Positions 1 to 8,080 of a stretch of DNA of 64,000 nucleotides are shown piece by piece; the first letter of the stretch is position 1; every line of letters begins with the position of its first letter. The position numbers were made by a program, and so were the translations under genes. This DNA is from Halapricum hydrolyticum (GTDB taxonomy: Archaea > Halobacteriota > Halobacteria > Halobacteriales > Haloarculaceae), in assembly GCA_025517565.1 (NCBI GenBank), contig JAOPKD010000008.1, forward strand, positions 62,001 to 126,000, written 5' to 3'. Under the pieces are notes generated by a model. The model made no database searches. It was not told the DNA's origin and saw only the letters and a program-made list of their open reading frames with translations.

Positions 1-1
1 A

Positions 2-328
2 ACCTTTCTCAACCTCCTGCCGGTCGGACAACTCGACGGCGGACACGTCCTGCGAGCGCTGATGGGTCCACGCCAGGAGACCGTCGCTGCCGCGGTTCCG
101 GCCGTGCTGTTCGGATTCGCCGGTGTGTTGCTGCTGGTCGGCGACGTCTCCGTCGAGGTCGGGATCTGGGTCGTCTGGGGCGTGTTCACGACGGTGCTGG
201 CGTTTTTCGGCCCGGCGACCCCGATACGGGAGGAGCCACTCGACCGCAAACGGCAGGCGGTCGGTCTGCTCACGTTCGTTGTCGGGGTCCTCTGTTTCAT
301 GCCGGTGCCGTTCCGGATCATCGTCTGA
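2..328 (+). CDS. Site-2 protease (M50 family), C-terminal part
   Basis: The window opens inside this gene, so only the last 108 residues are visible. They begin with the motif NLLPVGQLDGGH, the second metal-binding signature (LDG) of membrane-embedded M50 site-2 proteases, followed by about three hydrophobic segments and a short polar loop. Site-2 proteases cut transmembrane segments of anti-sigma factors or membrane-bound precursors; the substrate here is unknown. The HExxH half of the active site must lie upstream of the window. The motif is strong, so the family call is fairly safe although the protein is incomplete. Confidence 0.85.
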   Translation, partial: TFLNLLPVGQLDGGHVLRALMGPRQETVAAAVPAVLFGFAGVLLLVGDVSVEVGIWVVWGVFTTVLAFFGPATPIREEPLDRKRQAVGLLTFVVGVLCFMPVPFRIIV

Positions 329-372
329 GGTGACCGACGTTCGTCCACAGAGCGGAAATCGCTGTCGGAGCG

Positions 373-1242
373 TCACCCCTGATGGGTGTATCCGCGATCC
401 GGCATCGGTTCCCCGTCGAGCGTAATTCCCTCCTCGACGACAGTGCCGATGCGGGTTAGCGGCGTCGGTGTCGCCGATTTCGCCTTCGGGAGGTGAGGTT
501 CGGGGATCGTACAGACGAGTTCGAAATCCTCGCCGAAGAACGCACCGAGTTCGAGTCGTTCGTCCGGGCCGGCGACCGAATCGACGACGTCGTCGACGGG
601 CAGCGGCGTTTCGACGGCCATGCCACAGGCGCTCGCCTCGGCGAGCTGGTGGAGCGAGCGGGCGAGTCCGTCGCTGGAATCCATCATCGCGCTGGCGTAA
701 GGTGCCAGCGCGCGCCCTGCCTCGATCCGCGGCTCGAAGCGAAAGAGCTCGTTCGCCCGCTCGAGTTCGCCGCGTTCGAACAGCCTGACGGCCCCGGCGC
801 TGCGTCCGAGCGTCCCCGTGACGCAGATCGCGTCGCCGGGCCGAGCCCCAGACCGCAATACGGGGTCGTCAGTCCGGCCGACGGCGGCCGTCGAGACGGT
901 AAATTCCTCGTGGCTGTCGAGATCGCCGCCGACGTACTCGCTCCCGGCCCCCTCACAGACGTCGCGAGCACCGTCGACGAACGCCAGGATCTCCGCCTGC
1001 TCGAAGACGGGTGCACCGTAGACTGCGACGGCCGCCGTCGGTTCGGCCCCCATCGCGGCCACGTCCGACAGGGAGGCGCCAACGGCCCGCCAGCCCGCCG
1101 TGTATCGGGTCGTTCCCGGCGGGAAGTCGGTCGTCTCGTGCAGCATGTCGATCGTCACGACCAGCCCGTCGATCACGGCCGCGTCGTCGCCCGCGCGTGG
1201 GAGGCGATCGGCGAGCAAGCCCAGCATCGTCCGCTCGTCCAT
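373..1242 (-). CDS. thiL: Thiamine-monophosphate kinase
   Basis: A 289-residue protein that phosphorylates thiamine monophosphate to thiamine diphosphate with ATP, the last step of thiamine cofactor synthesis. It shows the AIR-synthase-like fold signatures of ThiL: GDDAAVID near residue 18, the HETTDFP loop, SLSDVAAMGAEP, and DSSDGL in the C-terminal half. The ATG at 1242 is chosen because residues upstream of it are arginine-rich, out-of-character sequence; the reading frame stays open further upstream but is not protein-like. It is divergent from the flippase-like gene starting at 1332. The two share an 89-bp intergenic promoter region. Confidence 0.93.
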   Translation of the reverse strand: MDERTMLGLLADRLPRAGDDAAVIDGLVVTIDMLHETTDFPPGTTRYTAGWRAVGASLSDVAAMGAEPTAAVAVYGAPVFEQAEILAFVDGARDVCEGAGSEYVGGDLDSHEEFTVSTAAVGRTDDPVLRSGARPGDAICVTGTLGRSAGAVRLFERGELERANELFRFEPRIEAGRALAPYASAMMDSSDGLARSLHQLAEASACGMAVETPLPVDDVVDSVAGPDERLELGAFFGEDFELVCTIPEPHLPKAKSATPTPLTRIGTVVEEGITLDGEPMPDRGYTHQG

Positions 1243-1331
1243 ACACCCGGTTGAGTGTCGAGTGGCAAAAGCACCGGCGGTCGGGACCTCGATCCGGAGA
1301 GTTAAAGCCGCCGTCGGGCGTGCACCCGGTA

Positions 1332-2363
1332 ATGAACGGCGACCGGTGGGTGACGGTGTTGCTGTTCGTCGTAGCGCTTGCAGTCTTGGGCGCGCTCGTC
1401 TGGGTCGCCGGGGTCGAGGAGACGCTTGCCGCACTCGGACGTGCCCGCCTGTCGCTCGTTGCGGTCGTCGTCGCCCTCACGGTCGTGTGGCTCGTCTCCT
1501 GGGGGCTGTCGCTGCACGTCGTCCTGCGTGCGCTCGGCGCGCCGGTGTCCGTCCCCAGGGCCGTGCTGGTGTTCACGGCAGCCATGTTCTCGAACAACAT
1601 CACCCCGTTCGGGCAGGCCGGCGGAGAGCCGGTCAGCGCGCTTCTCATCTCCGAGGCAGCCGACAGCGAGTACGAGACCGGGCTCGCGGCGATCGCCAGC
1701 GTCGACACGCTCCATTTCGTCCCGTCGATCGGGATGGCGCTGATCGGGATCGGGCTGTTCGGGATGGAGGCGGTTGCGACTTCACGCGACCTGTATCTGT
1801 CCGTCGCGGTCCTGGTCGGCCTGTTCGTGCTCGTCATCGGTGCCGCTGTCCTGGTCTATCATTACCACCACCGGATCGAACAGATGCTCGCGACTGCCGT
1901 CACCCCGATCGTCCGCGCCGTCTCGCGGATGGTCCCCGGCCGGACACCGCCGGGGACACAGGCCGTCGAAAACCGGATCGGCAACTTCTTCGAATCGATC
2001 GACCGCATCGGCACCGACAGGCGGGCACTCGCACTCGCCGGTGGGTTTTCGACGGTCGGCTGGTTCACGCTCGGAGTAGCGCTGTGGACAGCAGCGATCT
2101 CGGTCGGTGCGTCGATTCCGCTGGCCGCCGCACTGGTCGCCGTCCCGATCGGCTCGATCGCCGGGGCGACGCCGCTTCCTGGCGGCTCCGGTGCGATCGA
2201 AACTGCGTTCGCCGCCATTCTTGTGTCGCTCACGACGGTTTCTAACGGGGGTGCCGTCGCCGCCGTACTCGTTTATCGGCTCGCGACGTACTGGCTTCCG
2301 ACGATCGCCGGCGGCCTCGTCGCGGCCGCGCTCGGCGCAAAAAGCGCACAGGTTCAGTCCTAG
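1332..2363 (+). CDS. Flippase-like membrane protein (LPG synthase TM domain / UPF0104)
   Basis: A 343-residue polytopic membrane protein with about eight hydrophobic segments. The phrases SNNITPFGQAGGEP and PLPGGSGAIE are typical of the lysylphosphatidylglycerol-synthase transmembrane (UPF0104, AglD-like) family. Members move or accept lipid-linked substrates in cell-envelope and glycosylation pathways; the exact substrate cannot be told. The ATG at 1332 gives an N-terminus that goes straight into the first membrane helix. The stop codon lies on the same CTAG tetranucleotide as the stop of the convergent gene ending at 2360. A fused version of this domain occurs at 29140-30972. Confidence 0.85.
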   Translation: MNGDRWVTVLLFVVALAVLGALVWVAGVEETLAALGRARLSLVAVVVALTVVWLVSWGLSLHVVLRALGAPVSVPRAVLVFTAAMFSNNITPFGQAGGEPVSALLISEAADSEYETGLAAIASVDTLHFVPSIGMALIGIGLFGMEAVATSRDLYLSVAVLVGLFVLVIGAAVLVYHYHHRIEQMLATAVTPIVRAVSRMVPGRTPPGTQAVENRIGNFFESIDRIGTDRRALALAGGFSTVGWFTLGVALWTAAISVGASIPLAAALVAVPIGSIAGATPLPGGSGAIETAFAAILVSLTTVSNGGAVAAVLVYRLATYWLPTIAGGLVAAALGAKSAQVQS

Positions 2364-2962
2364 CTCCGGGACGGCGAACGTCCCCTGCTCGCCACGGCCG
2401 CGAGTACGCCACCGAGGCCGGCGAAGACGATCGGGTACGCGATCCCGGCGAGGATCAGAGCGGCGAGGAAGTCCGGGCCGGCGGTCGCCCCGGCCGTCGT
2501 CACTTCGACCGCGATCGCCGTCACGGCCGCCGCGAGTGCGTATCCGGGGAGCGCCATCAGGCCGGACAGCCCGCCCCCGGAGACGTCGGTGTCTCCGTTC
2601 GCCATCCCGAGCAGGAAGCCACCGATCAGCAGCGTCCCGGCGGGGACCAGATACAGCAGGACGGTGAACCCGTTCTCGCCGCCGACGTACGACGCCGTTC
2701 GGCTACCGAGGACCGGCAGTCCCTGGAAGACGGTCTCGACGAAGTGTGCGTTGAAGAACACCCAGCCGACGAGTTCGAACGTGGCGGGCTCGCCGTCGAG
2801 CGCCTCGATGAGACGGTTGAGCCCCGAATCCCTGACGTCCGGGGCGACGACCAGATACGTGAGGATATAGCCCACGATCCAGGCCAGCGCGCCCGTGACG
2901 AACCCGATGATGGGCGACGGGTGGGACGACTGCGCCGTCGGAGCCGACGATCGGGCCGCCAT
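2360..2962 (-). CDS. Haloarchaeal membrane protein of unknown function
   Basis: A 200-residue protein with a short polar N-terminus and about five hydrophobic segments (roughly residues 18-40, 65-80, 100-118, 130-155 and 165-190). I do not recognise a catalytic motif. It starts (ATG at 2962) directly after the stop codon of the upstream gene at 2963, so the two are almost certainly one transcript. Paired polytopic proteins like this are common in haloarchaea; a role as a two-part membrane complex is possible but is inference. Confidence 0.75.
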   Translation of the reverse strand: MAARSSAPTAQSSHPSPIIGFVTGALAWIVGYILTYLVVAPDVRDSGLNRLIEALDGEPATFELVGWVFFNAHFVETVFQGLPVLGSRTASYVGGENGFTVLLYLVPAGTLLIGGFLLGMANGDTDVSGGGLSGLMALPGYALAAAVTAIAVEVTTAGATAGPDFLAALILAGIAYPIVFAGLGGVLAAVASRGRSPSRS

Positions 2963-3466
2963 CTAGCTCCCTCCGCCAGATACTTTCTCGGCGAACAGGT
3001 CCGCGGCTGGATCGAGCGAGGCGTACAGCCGGACAGAAATCGCCAGTAGCGATCCCAGTGCCGCCAGCAAGAACGCCATGTCGTAGATCCACAGGAGGCC
3101 GCCGAACAGCCCGGCGAAAAGCGGCGAAAGTCCCCAGTGGGTGATCAGTACGGCAGCGAGAACGACCAGCCAGTAGCCGATCGACGCCGCGTTCGCTGTC
3201 AGTTCTCCCCGGACTCTTGTCGCGACGAGCGTCGCCAGTCCAGAGGCCGTATAGACCAGCACGCCCGCGACAACGAGTCCGGCGATCGCACGGGCGAGCG
3301 CCTCGACGGAGACGTCTGTCCCCGGCAGTAACCGGTCGATACCCGGAAGCAGCGTCACGAGCGCCAGGACGAACACCGTCGCGACGGCACCGAACAGGAG
3401 CTTGCCGATAGAGCGTGCGGTTTCGCGGCTCGGTTCGAATCTGTCTTTCTCGAATGCGGGAACCAT
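2963..3466 (-). CDS. Haloarchaeal membrane protein of unknown function
   Basis: A 167-residue protein with about four hydrophobic segments after a charged N-terminus (MVPAFEKDRFEPSRE). No known motif is seen. Its stop codon directly abuts the ATG of the next membrane protein (2962), indicating tight co-transcription. An in-frame ATG at 3499 would add 11 residues; I prefer 3466 because the N-terminus then begins just before the conserved-looking charged stretch. Start choice is uncertain. It is divergent from the small protein gene at 3588. Confidence 0.72.
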   Translation of the reverse strand: MVPAFEKDRFEPSRETARSIGKLLFGAVATVFVLALVTLLPGIDRLLPGTDVSVEALARAIAGLVVAGVLVYTASGLATLVATRVRGELTANAASIGYWLVVLAAVLITHWGLSPLFAGLFGGLLWIYDMAFLLAALGSLLAISVRLYASLDPAADLFAEKVSGGGS

Positions 3467-3587
3467 GTCTGCACCCGAGCGATCGGTCCCCAGGGACAAG
3501 TATCGGTGCGATACTCAATCCGGATTAACTCGAATTGCTCGCTCGTCGTCGGTGGGTTTTACGTCGTCGGGGACGGAGGCACTTCGT

Positions 3588-3833
3588 ATGGACGACCAGC
3601 TTACGGCGCTCGAAACGGCGTTCGAAGACAGCGGCTACGACGTGATCGATGTCGCGCGAAACCGCAACCAGATCCGGATCGTCCTCGGCGAGGACCGGGC
3701 CGACGCGGAGCAGCTACGCTCGATCCCGGCCGAGGTCTTCGACGACGCTGATCTCCTCGGTGTGAACGTCACGACCGAATCGGTCGAGGGACAGGACGGA
3801 ATGAATACCGTCGTCACTTGCCGCGTCCGGTAG
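3588..3833 (+). CDS. Small conserved-looking haloarchaeal protein (81 aa)
   Basis: An 81-residue soluble acidic protein, with a predicted alternating beta/alpha pattern and no cysteines until the final CRVR. It is not recognised. The ATG at 3588 lies about 30-50 bases after AT-richer sequence in the divergent promoter region, and the protein has haloarchaeal codon use and acidity. No function can be assigned; its isolation between divergent membrane proteins and a small opposing gene gives no hint. Confidence 0.7.
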   Translation: MDDQLTALETAFEDSGYDVIDVARNRNQIRIVLGEDRADAEQLRSIPAEVFDDADLLGVNVTTESVEGQDGMNTVVTCRVR

Positions 3834-3889
3834 CACTTCGTGCCGCGTCCGGTAAGCAGGCACGGGACTCTCGAAAGCAGCGACGACAA

Positions 3890-4063
3890 TCAGCGAGGCG
3901 TCTCTAGTTCGAGACGCACCGTCTCGCCGTCGACCTCGGTATCGTAGCGGTGCAGTTCCAGCGGGTCGTCGGATTCCGCGACCGTGATCATCAGTGCGCC
4001 GTCCTGTGCGACGTCCCTCGTCTCGGGCGGGATCGCTGTCCGTCTCGGGCTCCGTCGGGACAT
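3890..4063 (-). CDS. Small protein (57 aa), divergent from an HTH_10 regulator
   Basis: A 57-residue open frame running from ATG at 4063 to TGA at 3890. The N-terminus is basic (MSRRSPRRTAIPPETRD) and the C-terminal two thirds are acidic and beta-like, ending LELETPR. That C-terminal part resembles the short output-type domains of haloarchaeal small proteins, but I cannot name a family. It is convergent with the 81-residue gene and divergent from the regulator at 4182, so it may share that promoter region. Codon use (C/G at third positions) supports a real gene. Confidence 0.6.
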   Translation of the reverse strand: MSRRSPRRTAIPPETRDVAQDGALMITVAESDDPLELHRYDTEVDGETVRLELETPR

Positions 4064-4181
4064 GTGGGCGTGTTCCGAACAACTGAGAGAGCGGGAAAGG
4101 GATATTTTATCACCACTGATATTCTTCCCGGAGGCAGACTTGCCCGGAAGACACCGGACGGCGAGTTGCCCTCATCCAAAG
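4064..4181. promoter_or_regulatory. Divergent promoter region with TATA-like element
   Basis: This 118-bp gap separates the 57-residue gene (minus) from the HTH_10 regulator (plus). It holds an AT-rich stretch, GGGATATTTTATCACC, around 4100-4116 in an otherwise GC-rich context. That is a plausible TATA/BRE region for the regulator. Confidence 0.45.
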
Positions 4182-4781
4182 ATGGCCGTTCAGGAACACT
4201 CCGAAGAGCGAACGACGAAAGCGGTCCTCGAGATCTGCCCGAGCGAGCAGTGTCCACTCACTACAACTGGCGAGGACGTGATCGACGCGCAGATGCTGAT
4301 CGCCAACGACGTCTGCCACTGCGAGTTCGCCGTCGAAACGACCGGCGACATCGCCGTCGAGCACTCGAGCCAGAACCATTCCGATCCCTGTAGCTGTCAC
4401 GTGTTCGCGGAGTTCGACTGCGTGCCCACGATCGTCGGCGTCGAGCCGGATGGCATCGTGGTCAGTGTCTATCTCCCCGGCCACGACGTCATCTGGGAGC
4501 TCGTCACCGCCCTCAAAGAGGTCTCCGAACGGGTCGTCCTCCGGAAGATCATCGAGGAGCAGGGCACCACCGCCGAACGGACGCGCACGGTCGATCTGGA
4601 GACGATGACGGACAAACAGCGACGAGCACTCGAACTCGCCGTCGAGCACCGCTACTACGACCAGCCGAGCGAGGTCTCTCTGTCGGAGATCGCCTCGGAA
4701 CTGGACATCTCCAAACAGGCACTGTCACAGCGACTCGCCACCGCCGAGCGACGAGTCTTCACTCAGCTGTTTCCGGACTGA
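4182..4781 (+). CDS. Cysteine-rich HTH_10 (Bat/DmsR-type) transcriptional regulator
   Basis: A 199-residue regulator. The C-terminal 55 residues are an HTH_10 domain (TDKQRRALELAVEHRYYDQP, then a helix-turn-helix around SLSEIASELDISKQALSQ). The N-terminal part carries seven cysteines (C19, C24, C45, C47, C70, C72, C80) in pairs such as CHC and CSCH, which suggests a redox or metal-sensing domain. DmsR, the HTH_10 activator of the DMSO/TMAO reductase operon in Halobacterium, is the closest functional analogue known to me. This gene sits directly before a molybdoenzyme operon on the same strand, so it probably controls that operon. ATG at 4182 is preceded by a plausible promoter. Confidence 0.88.
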   Translation: MAVQEHSEERTTKAVLEICPSEQCPLTTTGEDVIDAQMLIANDVCHCEFAVETTGDIAVEHSSQNHSDPCSCHVFAEFDCVPTIVGVEPDGIVVSVYLPGHDVIWELVTALKEVSERVVLRKIIEEQGTTAERTRTVDLETMTDKQRRALELAVEHRYYDQPSEVSLSEIASELDISKQALSQRLATAERRVFTQLFPD

Positions 4782-4915
4782 TCCGGGATCATCTTCCGGC
4801 CTGACACTTCTTTATCGAGGGTGCCACAATCCCGATCGCTGACCCGACTTGTCGCCGGACATGGCTGTTCCTGCGTCGGTATTTCCGGCTGTAAACGTCG
4901 ACGTGCTGCCGATAG

Positions 4916-4924
4916 CATATAAAC
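4916..4924 (+). promoter_or_regulatory. TATA-like box of the left molybdoenzyme operon
   Basis: CATATAAAC stands out in GC-rich sequence and lies about 25-30 bases upstream of the expected transcription start near 4945-4950. The first ATG of the operon (4977) follows after a short leader. Confidence 0.55.
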
Positions 4925-4926
4925 CC

Positions 4927-4944
4927 TTGCTCAGTCAAGAGCAA
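4927..4944. promoter_or_regulatory. Inverted repeat TTGCTC-N6-GAGCAA, candidate operator
   Basis: Perfect 6-bp arms with a 6-base spacer lie just after the TATA-like box and at or before the expected transcription start. The position suits an operator for the HTH_10 regulator encoded just upstream. That link is inference. Confidence 0.45.
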
Positions 4945-4976
4945 TGTGGAAACGCCCTCATGTATTCTTTACTCCT

Positions 4977-5198
4977 ATGTCTGAGTTGCCAGTAAAGAAA
5001 TCGCGCGACGAACACCGAGGCGGCGCTTCCGAGTACGACCTGGAGCTCGGGCGTCGGATGGGCGAAGACGCCCGCCGAGTCGCCGCCGGAGAGATGACAC
5101 AGTCGGAGTTCTACGCGAAGTACCACGAGGACGTCCTCGAAGAGTTCGGGGAAGACGAACGCGATCCCGGCTTGGAAGGGGAGGGTATCGATGGGTAG
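4977..5198 (+). CDS. Stand-alone '4Fe-4S ferredoxin N-terminal'-type domain protein (73 aa)
   Basis: A 73-residue acidic protein without cysteines. Its core (ELGRRMGEDARRVAAGEM, then SEFYAKYHEDVLEEFGED) matches the N-terminal region of the TtrB-like subunit at 15544-16578 (LGLAMAEDAKRVGRGELS, then EQFWAKYDEAARAEFGEA). It is therefore a free-standing copy of a domain that is fused to the electron-transfer subunit in the neighbouring operon. It overlaps the start of the catalytic subunit gene by 8 bases, implying translational coupling. It probably acts in assembly, docking or maturation of the enzyme complex; this is inferred. The ATG at 4977 is preferred to 4944 because the added residues are hydrophobic and not conserved with the paralogue. 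Confidence 0.8.
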   Translation: MSELPVKKSRDEHRGGASEYDLELGRRMGEDARRVAAGEMTQSEFYAKYHEDVLEEFGEDERDPGLEGEGIDG

Positions 5199-7479
5199 CC
5201 AGGATCTGACTGTCTCCCGCCGAACGTTCCTCAAGGGGAGCGCAGCCGGGGCGATCGGCGCGGCAGCCGGTTGCCTCGGTCGGTCGGCGGAGTCAGGTGA
5301 CGTCACTTCACAGGGCGAGCGCAGCGTCGTCCACGGGAACTGCTGGATCTGTCGTGCGGAGTGTGGCCAGGAGATCACCGTCGAAGACGGACGGGCGATC
5401 GATCTCACGGGCGTGGACGGACACCCGAAAGCCAGTGCAGGCCCCGACCGAGAGGGCACGCTGTGCTCGAAGGGGATGGCCCAACTCGAGAAGACCTACA
5501 ACCCGAACCGGATCACTCAGCCCCACATCCGCGAGGACGGCGAACTCCGGGCGGCCTCCTGGGAGGAAGCGCTCTCGTACGCCGCCGACGAACTCGAGAC
5601 GTTCGCGGAGGAACACGGCTCCGAGAAGCTACTGCGCTACCAGGGATACCCGCTCGCGAAACACCCCTGGCACGATCTGTTCTTCAAGAACCTCTACGGC
5701 GCGCCGCTGAAGGTGGGTCGCAAGACCACCTGTCACGGGCCGTTCTCGACGTCCTGGGAGTGGATGTCCGGCTACGGTCGGGAGTGGCCCGACTGGCAGA
5801 ACTCCGAGTACATCATCGCCTGGGGTCGCAACGTGATGGAGTGTTTCCGCGGTCAGTGGGAGCCCAAAGGCGTCATGGACGCCAAGGAGAACAATGACGC
5901 GACGGTCGTCGCTATCGATCCACGCTACACCAAGACCGCCCAGAAAGCCGATAAGTGGATCCCGATCGAGCCCCGGACCGACGGCGCGCTGGCGCTAGCG
6001 ATGGGTCACGTCATCATTGAGGAAGAACTGTACGACGAGGCGTTCGTCGAGGAGTGGACCCACGGTTTCGAGGCCTACAGGGAGGCCGTCGCGGACAAGA
6101 CCCCCGAGTGGGCCGCGGAGATCACCGGTGTCGACGCCGGCGAGATCCGCGAGATCGCGATCGGGTTCGCGACGGCGGCCCCGAGCGCGGTCGCGTTCCC
6201 GTGGACCGGGCTGGCTTACCAGGCGAACGGGTTCAAGAACTGCCAGAACGTCCATGCGCTGAACGGGCTCGTCGGCAACATCGACCGCCCCGGCGGCACG
6301 CGCCAGTGGTCGAAGGGCTTCAGCCTGGCCGACCCTCACGAGAAGCAGGGCATCGACGTCCCCGCGAACTACGAGGACAAGCCGACGCCGGACTACGACG
6401 ACTACCCGTTCCAGAAACACGGGATCCGCGACGTCTCTCACAACCTCGTCCCCAAAGCGGTCGAACGCGGCGACATCAAGGGTTTCGTCAACAACTGGTC
6501 GTCACCGCCGAAAAGCGGCAACACCGACGAGTGGCTGCAGGCGCTCGACGACATGGACCTGGTCATCACCGTCGACGCGTTCTGGGACGCCGTCAGCAAG
6601 CGCGCCGACGTCGTCTTCCCGGGCGCGTCCCAGCTCGAACAGCCGTTCCTCAAGGGCGGTGGCGACAGTTCCTACAGCACGAGCGGCTGGGTAACCGCCT
6701 CCAGGCCCGCGATCGACCTGATCGGCGACTGCAAGCCGGACTACCAGGTCTACAAGCTGCTCGCCGAGGAGATGGGCTGGGGCGAGTACTTCCCCTGGGA
6801 GAGCGGTGCCGAGTACTGGGACGAGCAACTGGACGCCATCGACATGTCCTTCGACGAACTCGCCGATCAGAGCTACGCGATCGTCTCGGAGGTCGGCTAC
6901 GAGCAGTGGAAAGACGGCGGGTTCGACACCGAGAACGGGCTGTTCAACTTCGATCTCGACGTCAAAGACGAGTACGCCGAACTCGCCGCGGAGATGGGTG
7001 CGAGCACGGCTCCGGAGTGGCAGCCCCCGGACGACAAACACTACGGTGAGACGACCGACGACGACTATCCGCTGTTGTTCACGGACGTGTTCGTCGAGCA
7101 GCTCAGCCGCGGCCACTGTCAGGCCCTCGAACGTTCCGTCGCGGCCTATCAGGAACGCTACGACGTCGAGGACTGGGACTACGACGGGAACGTGTTGCAC
7201 ATCAACCCGGTGGACGCGGGCGAGCGCGGCATCCGGACCGGCGACATGGTCCGCGTCGAGTCGGCCGACGATTCGATCGAACTGATGGCCCACGTCTACG
7301 AGGGTGCCCGTCCCGGGTGGGTCGCCACTGTCAACGGGTTCGGCGAAACGTCTTCGCACCCCGATGGGGCGGGTGCAAACAGTATGAAACTCAACAAAGA
7401 ACGCCACGTCGAACCGGTAACGGGAATGACCGCACGGAATCACCCTGTCGAAGTCTCCAGGGTCGGAGGTGAGAACTGA
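5191..7479 (+). CDS. Molybdopterin oxidoreductase catalytic subunit, thiosulfate/polysulfide reductase-like (PhsA/PsrA type)
   Basis: A 762-residue DMSO-reductase-superfamily enzyme. A twin-arginine signal (SRRTFLKG, residues 9-16) is followed by a lipobox AAGC with C28, so it is probably exported folded and lipid-anchored outside. A [4Fe-4S] site is formed by C51, C54, C58 and C92. C181 in KTTCHGPFS is in place to be the cysteine ligand to molybdenum, as in PhsA/PsrA-type enzymes. A C-terminal MopB domain (NPVDAGERGI) completes the fold. Partners downstream are a four-cluster ferredoxin, a small membrane protein, an FdnI-like cytochrome b and a TorD chaperone, as in thiosulfate reductase PhsABC. 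Thiosulfate or polysulfide is the most likely substrate; DMSO/TMAO-type enzymes usually have serine at the Mo ligand. Substrate is inferred. Confidence 0.87.
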   Translation: MGSQDLTVSRRTFLKGSAAGAIGAAAGCLGRSAESGDVTSQGERSVVHGNCWICRAECGQEITVEDGRAIDLTGVDGHPKASAGPDREGTLCSKGMAQLEKTYNPNRITQPHIREDGELRAASWEEALSYAADELETFAEEHGSEKLLRYQGYPLAKHPWHDLFFKNLYGAPLKVGRKTTCHGPFSTSWEWMSGYGREWPDWQNSEYIIAWGRNVMECFRGQWEPKGVMDAKENNDATVVAIDPRYTKTAQKADKWIPIEPRTDGALALAMGHVIIEEELYDEAFVEEWTHGFEAYREAVADKTPEWAAEITGVDAGEIREIAIGFATAAPSAVAFPWTGLAYQANGFKNCQNVHALNGLVGNIDRPGGTRQWSKGFSLADPHEKQGIDVPANYEDKPTPDYDDYPFQKHGIRDVSHNLVPKAVERGDIKGFVNNWSSPPKSGNTDEWLQALDDMDLVITVDAFWDAVSKRADVVFPGASQLEQPFLKGGGDSSYSTSGWVTASRPAIDLIGDCKPDYQVYKLLAEEMGWGEYFPWESGAEYWDEQLDAIDMSFDELADQSYAIVSEVGYEQWKDGGFDTENGLFNFDLDVKDEYAELAAEMGASTAPEWQPPDDKHYGETTDDDYPLLFTDVFVEQLSRGHCQALERSVAAYQERYDVEDWDYDGNVLHINPVDAGERGIRTGDMVRVESADDSIELMAHVYEGARPGWVATVNGFGETSSHPDGAGANSMKLNKERHVEPVTGMTARNHPVEVSRVGGEN

Positions 7480-8075
7480 TGAGCGAAGAGTGGACCTTCT
7501 ATTTCGATCCGAACAGCTGTATCGGCTGTCACGCCTGCTCGGTCGCCTGTGACGTCCGGAACGATCGGGAGAACGCCGACGACAACTGGCGAACGGTCAA
7601 ACACGAGGGGACCGGCGAGTTCCCCGACTACGAGGAGACGACCGTGTCCATCTCGTGTATGCACTGCGGGAACGCACCCTGCGAGAAGGTGTGTCCGACG
7701 GGCGCGATCACCAAGCGCGACGCCGACGGTATCGTGACGGTCGACCAGGACAAGTGTATCAGCTGTCACTACTGTGGCTGGGCCTGTCCGTACGGGGCCC
7801 CGACGTTCGACGGCGAGAAGATGTCGAAGTGTCACCTCTGTCTCGGCGAGGGCGCAGGCGACGGTGCCGGGAAGCCGCCACGCGAGCGACCGAAGGCGGG
7901 CGGCACTACGCCCGCCTGCGTCGACAACTGCGTCACTGACGCGCTCCACGCCGGGCCCGTCTCGGAGATGATGGAACTCGCGTCGGACGCGGCCGTCCGG
8001 AAGTTCACACAGAACGACCGGCAGCTGATCGTCGAACCGACCGAGGAGGTCGACCCGGAGACGCTCGGTGACTGA
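7479..8075 (+). CDS. Four-cluster 4Fe-4S electron-transfer subunit (PhsB/DmsB type)
   Basis: A 198-residue ferredoxin-like beta subunit with 16 cysteines in four groups: C14/17/20/24, C60/63/68/72, C93/96/99/103 and C118/121/147/151. This is the usual arrangement of DmsB/PsrB/PhsB subunits that wire the molybdenum subunit to the membrane subunit. It has no signal peptide and would be carried across with the Tat substrate, as is known for this family. Its ATG overlaps the stop of the catalytic gene (TGATG), so translation is coupled. Confidence 0.92.
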   Translation: MSEEWTFYFDPNSCIGCHACSVACDVRNDRENADDNWRTVKHEGTGEFPDYEETTVSISCMHCGNAPCEKVCPTGAITKRDADGIVTVDQDKCISCHYCGWACPYGAPTFDGEKMSKCHLCLGEGAGDGAGKPPRERPKAGGTTPACVDNCVTDALHAGPVSEMMELASDAAVRKFTQNDRQLIVEPTEEVDPETLGD

Positions 8076-8080
8076 GACCT

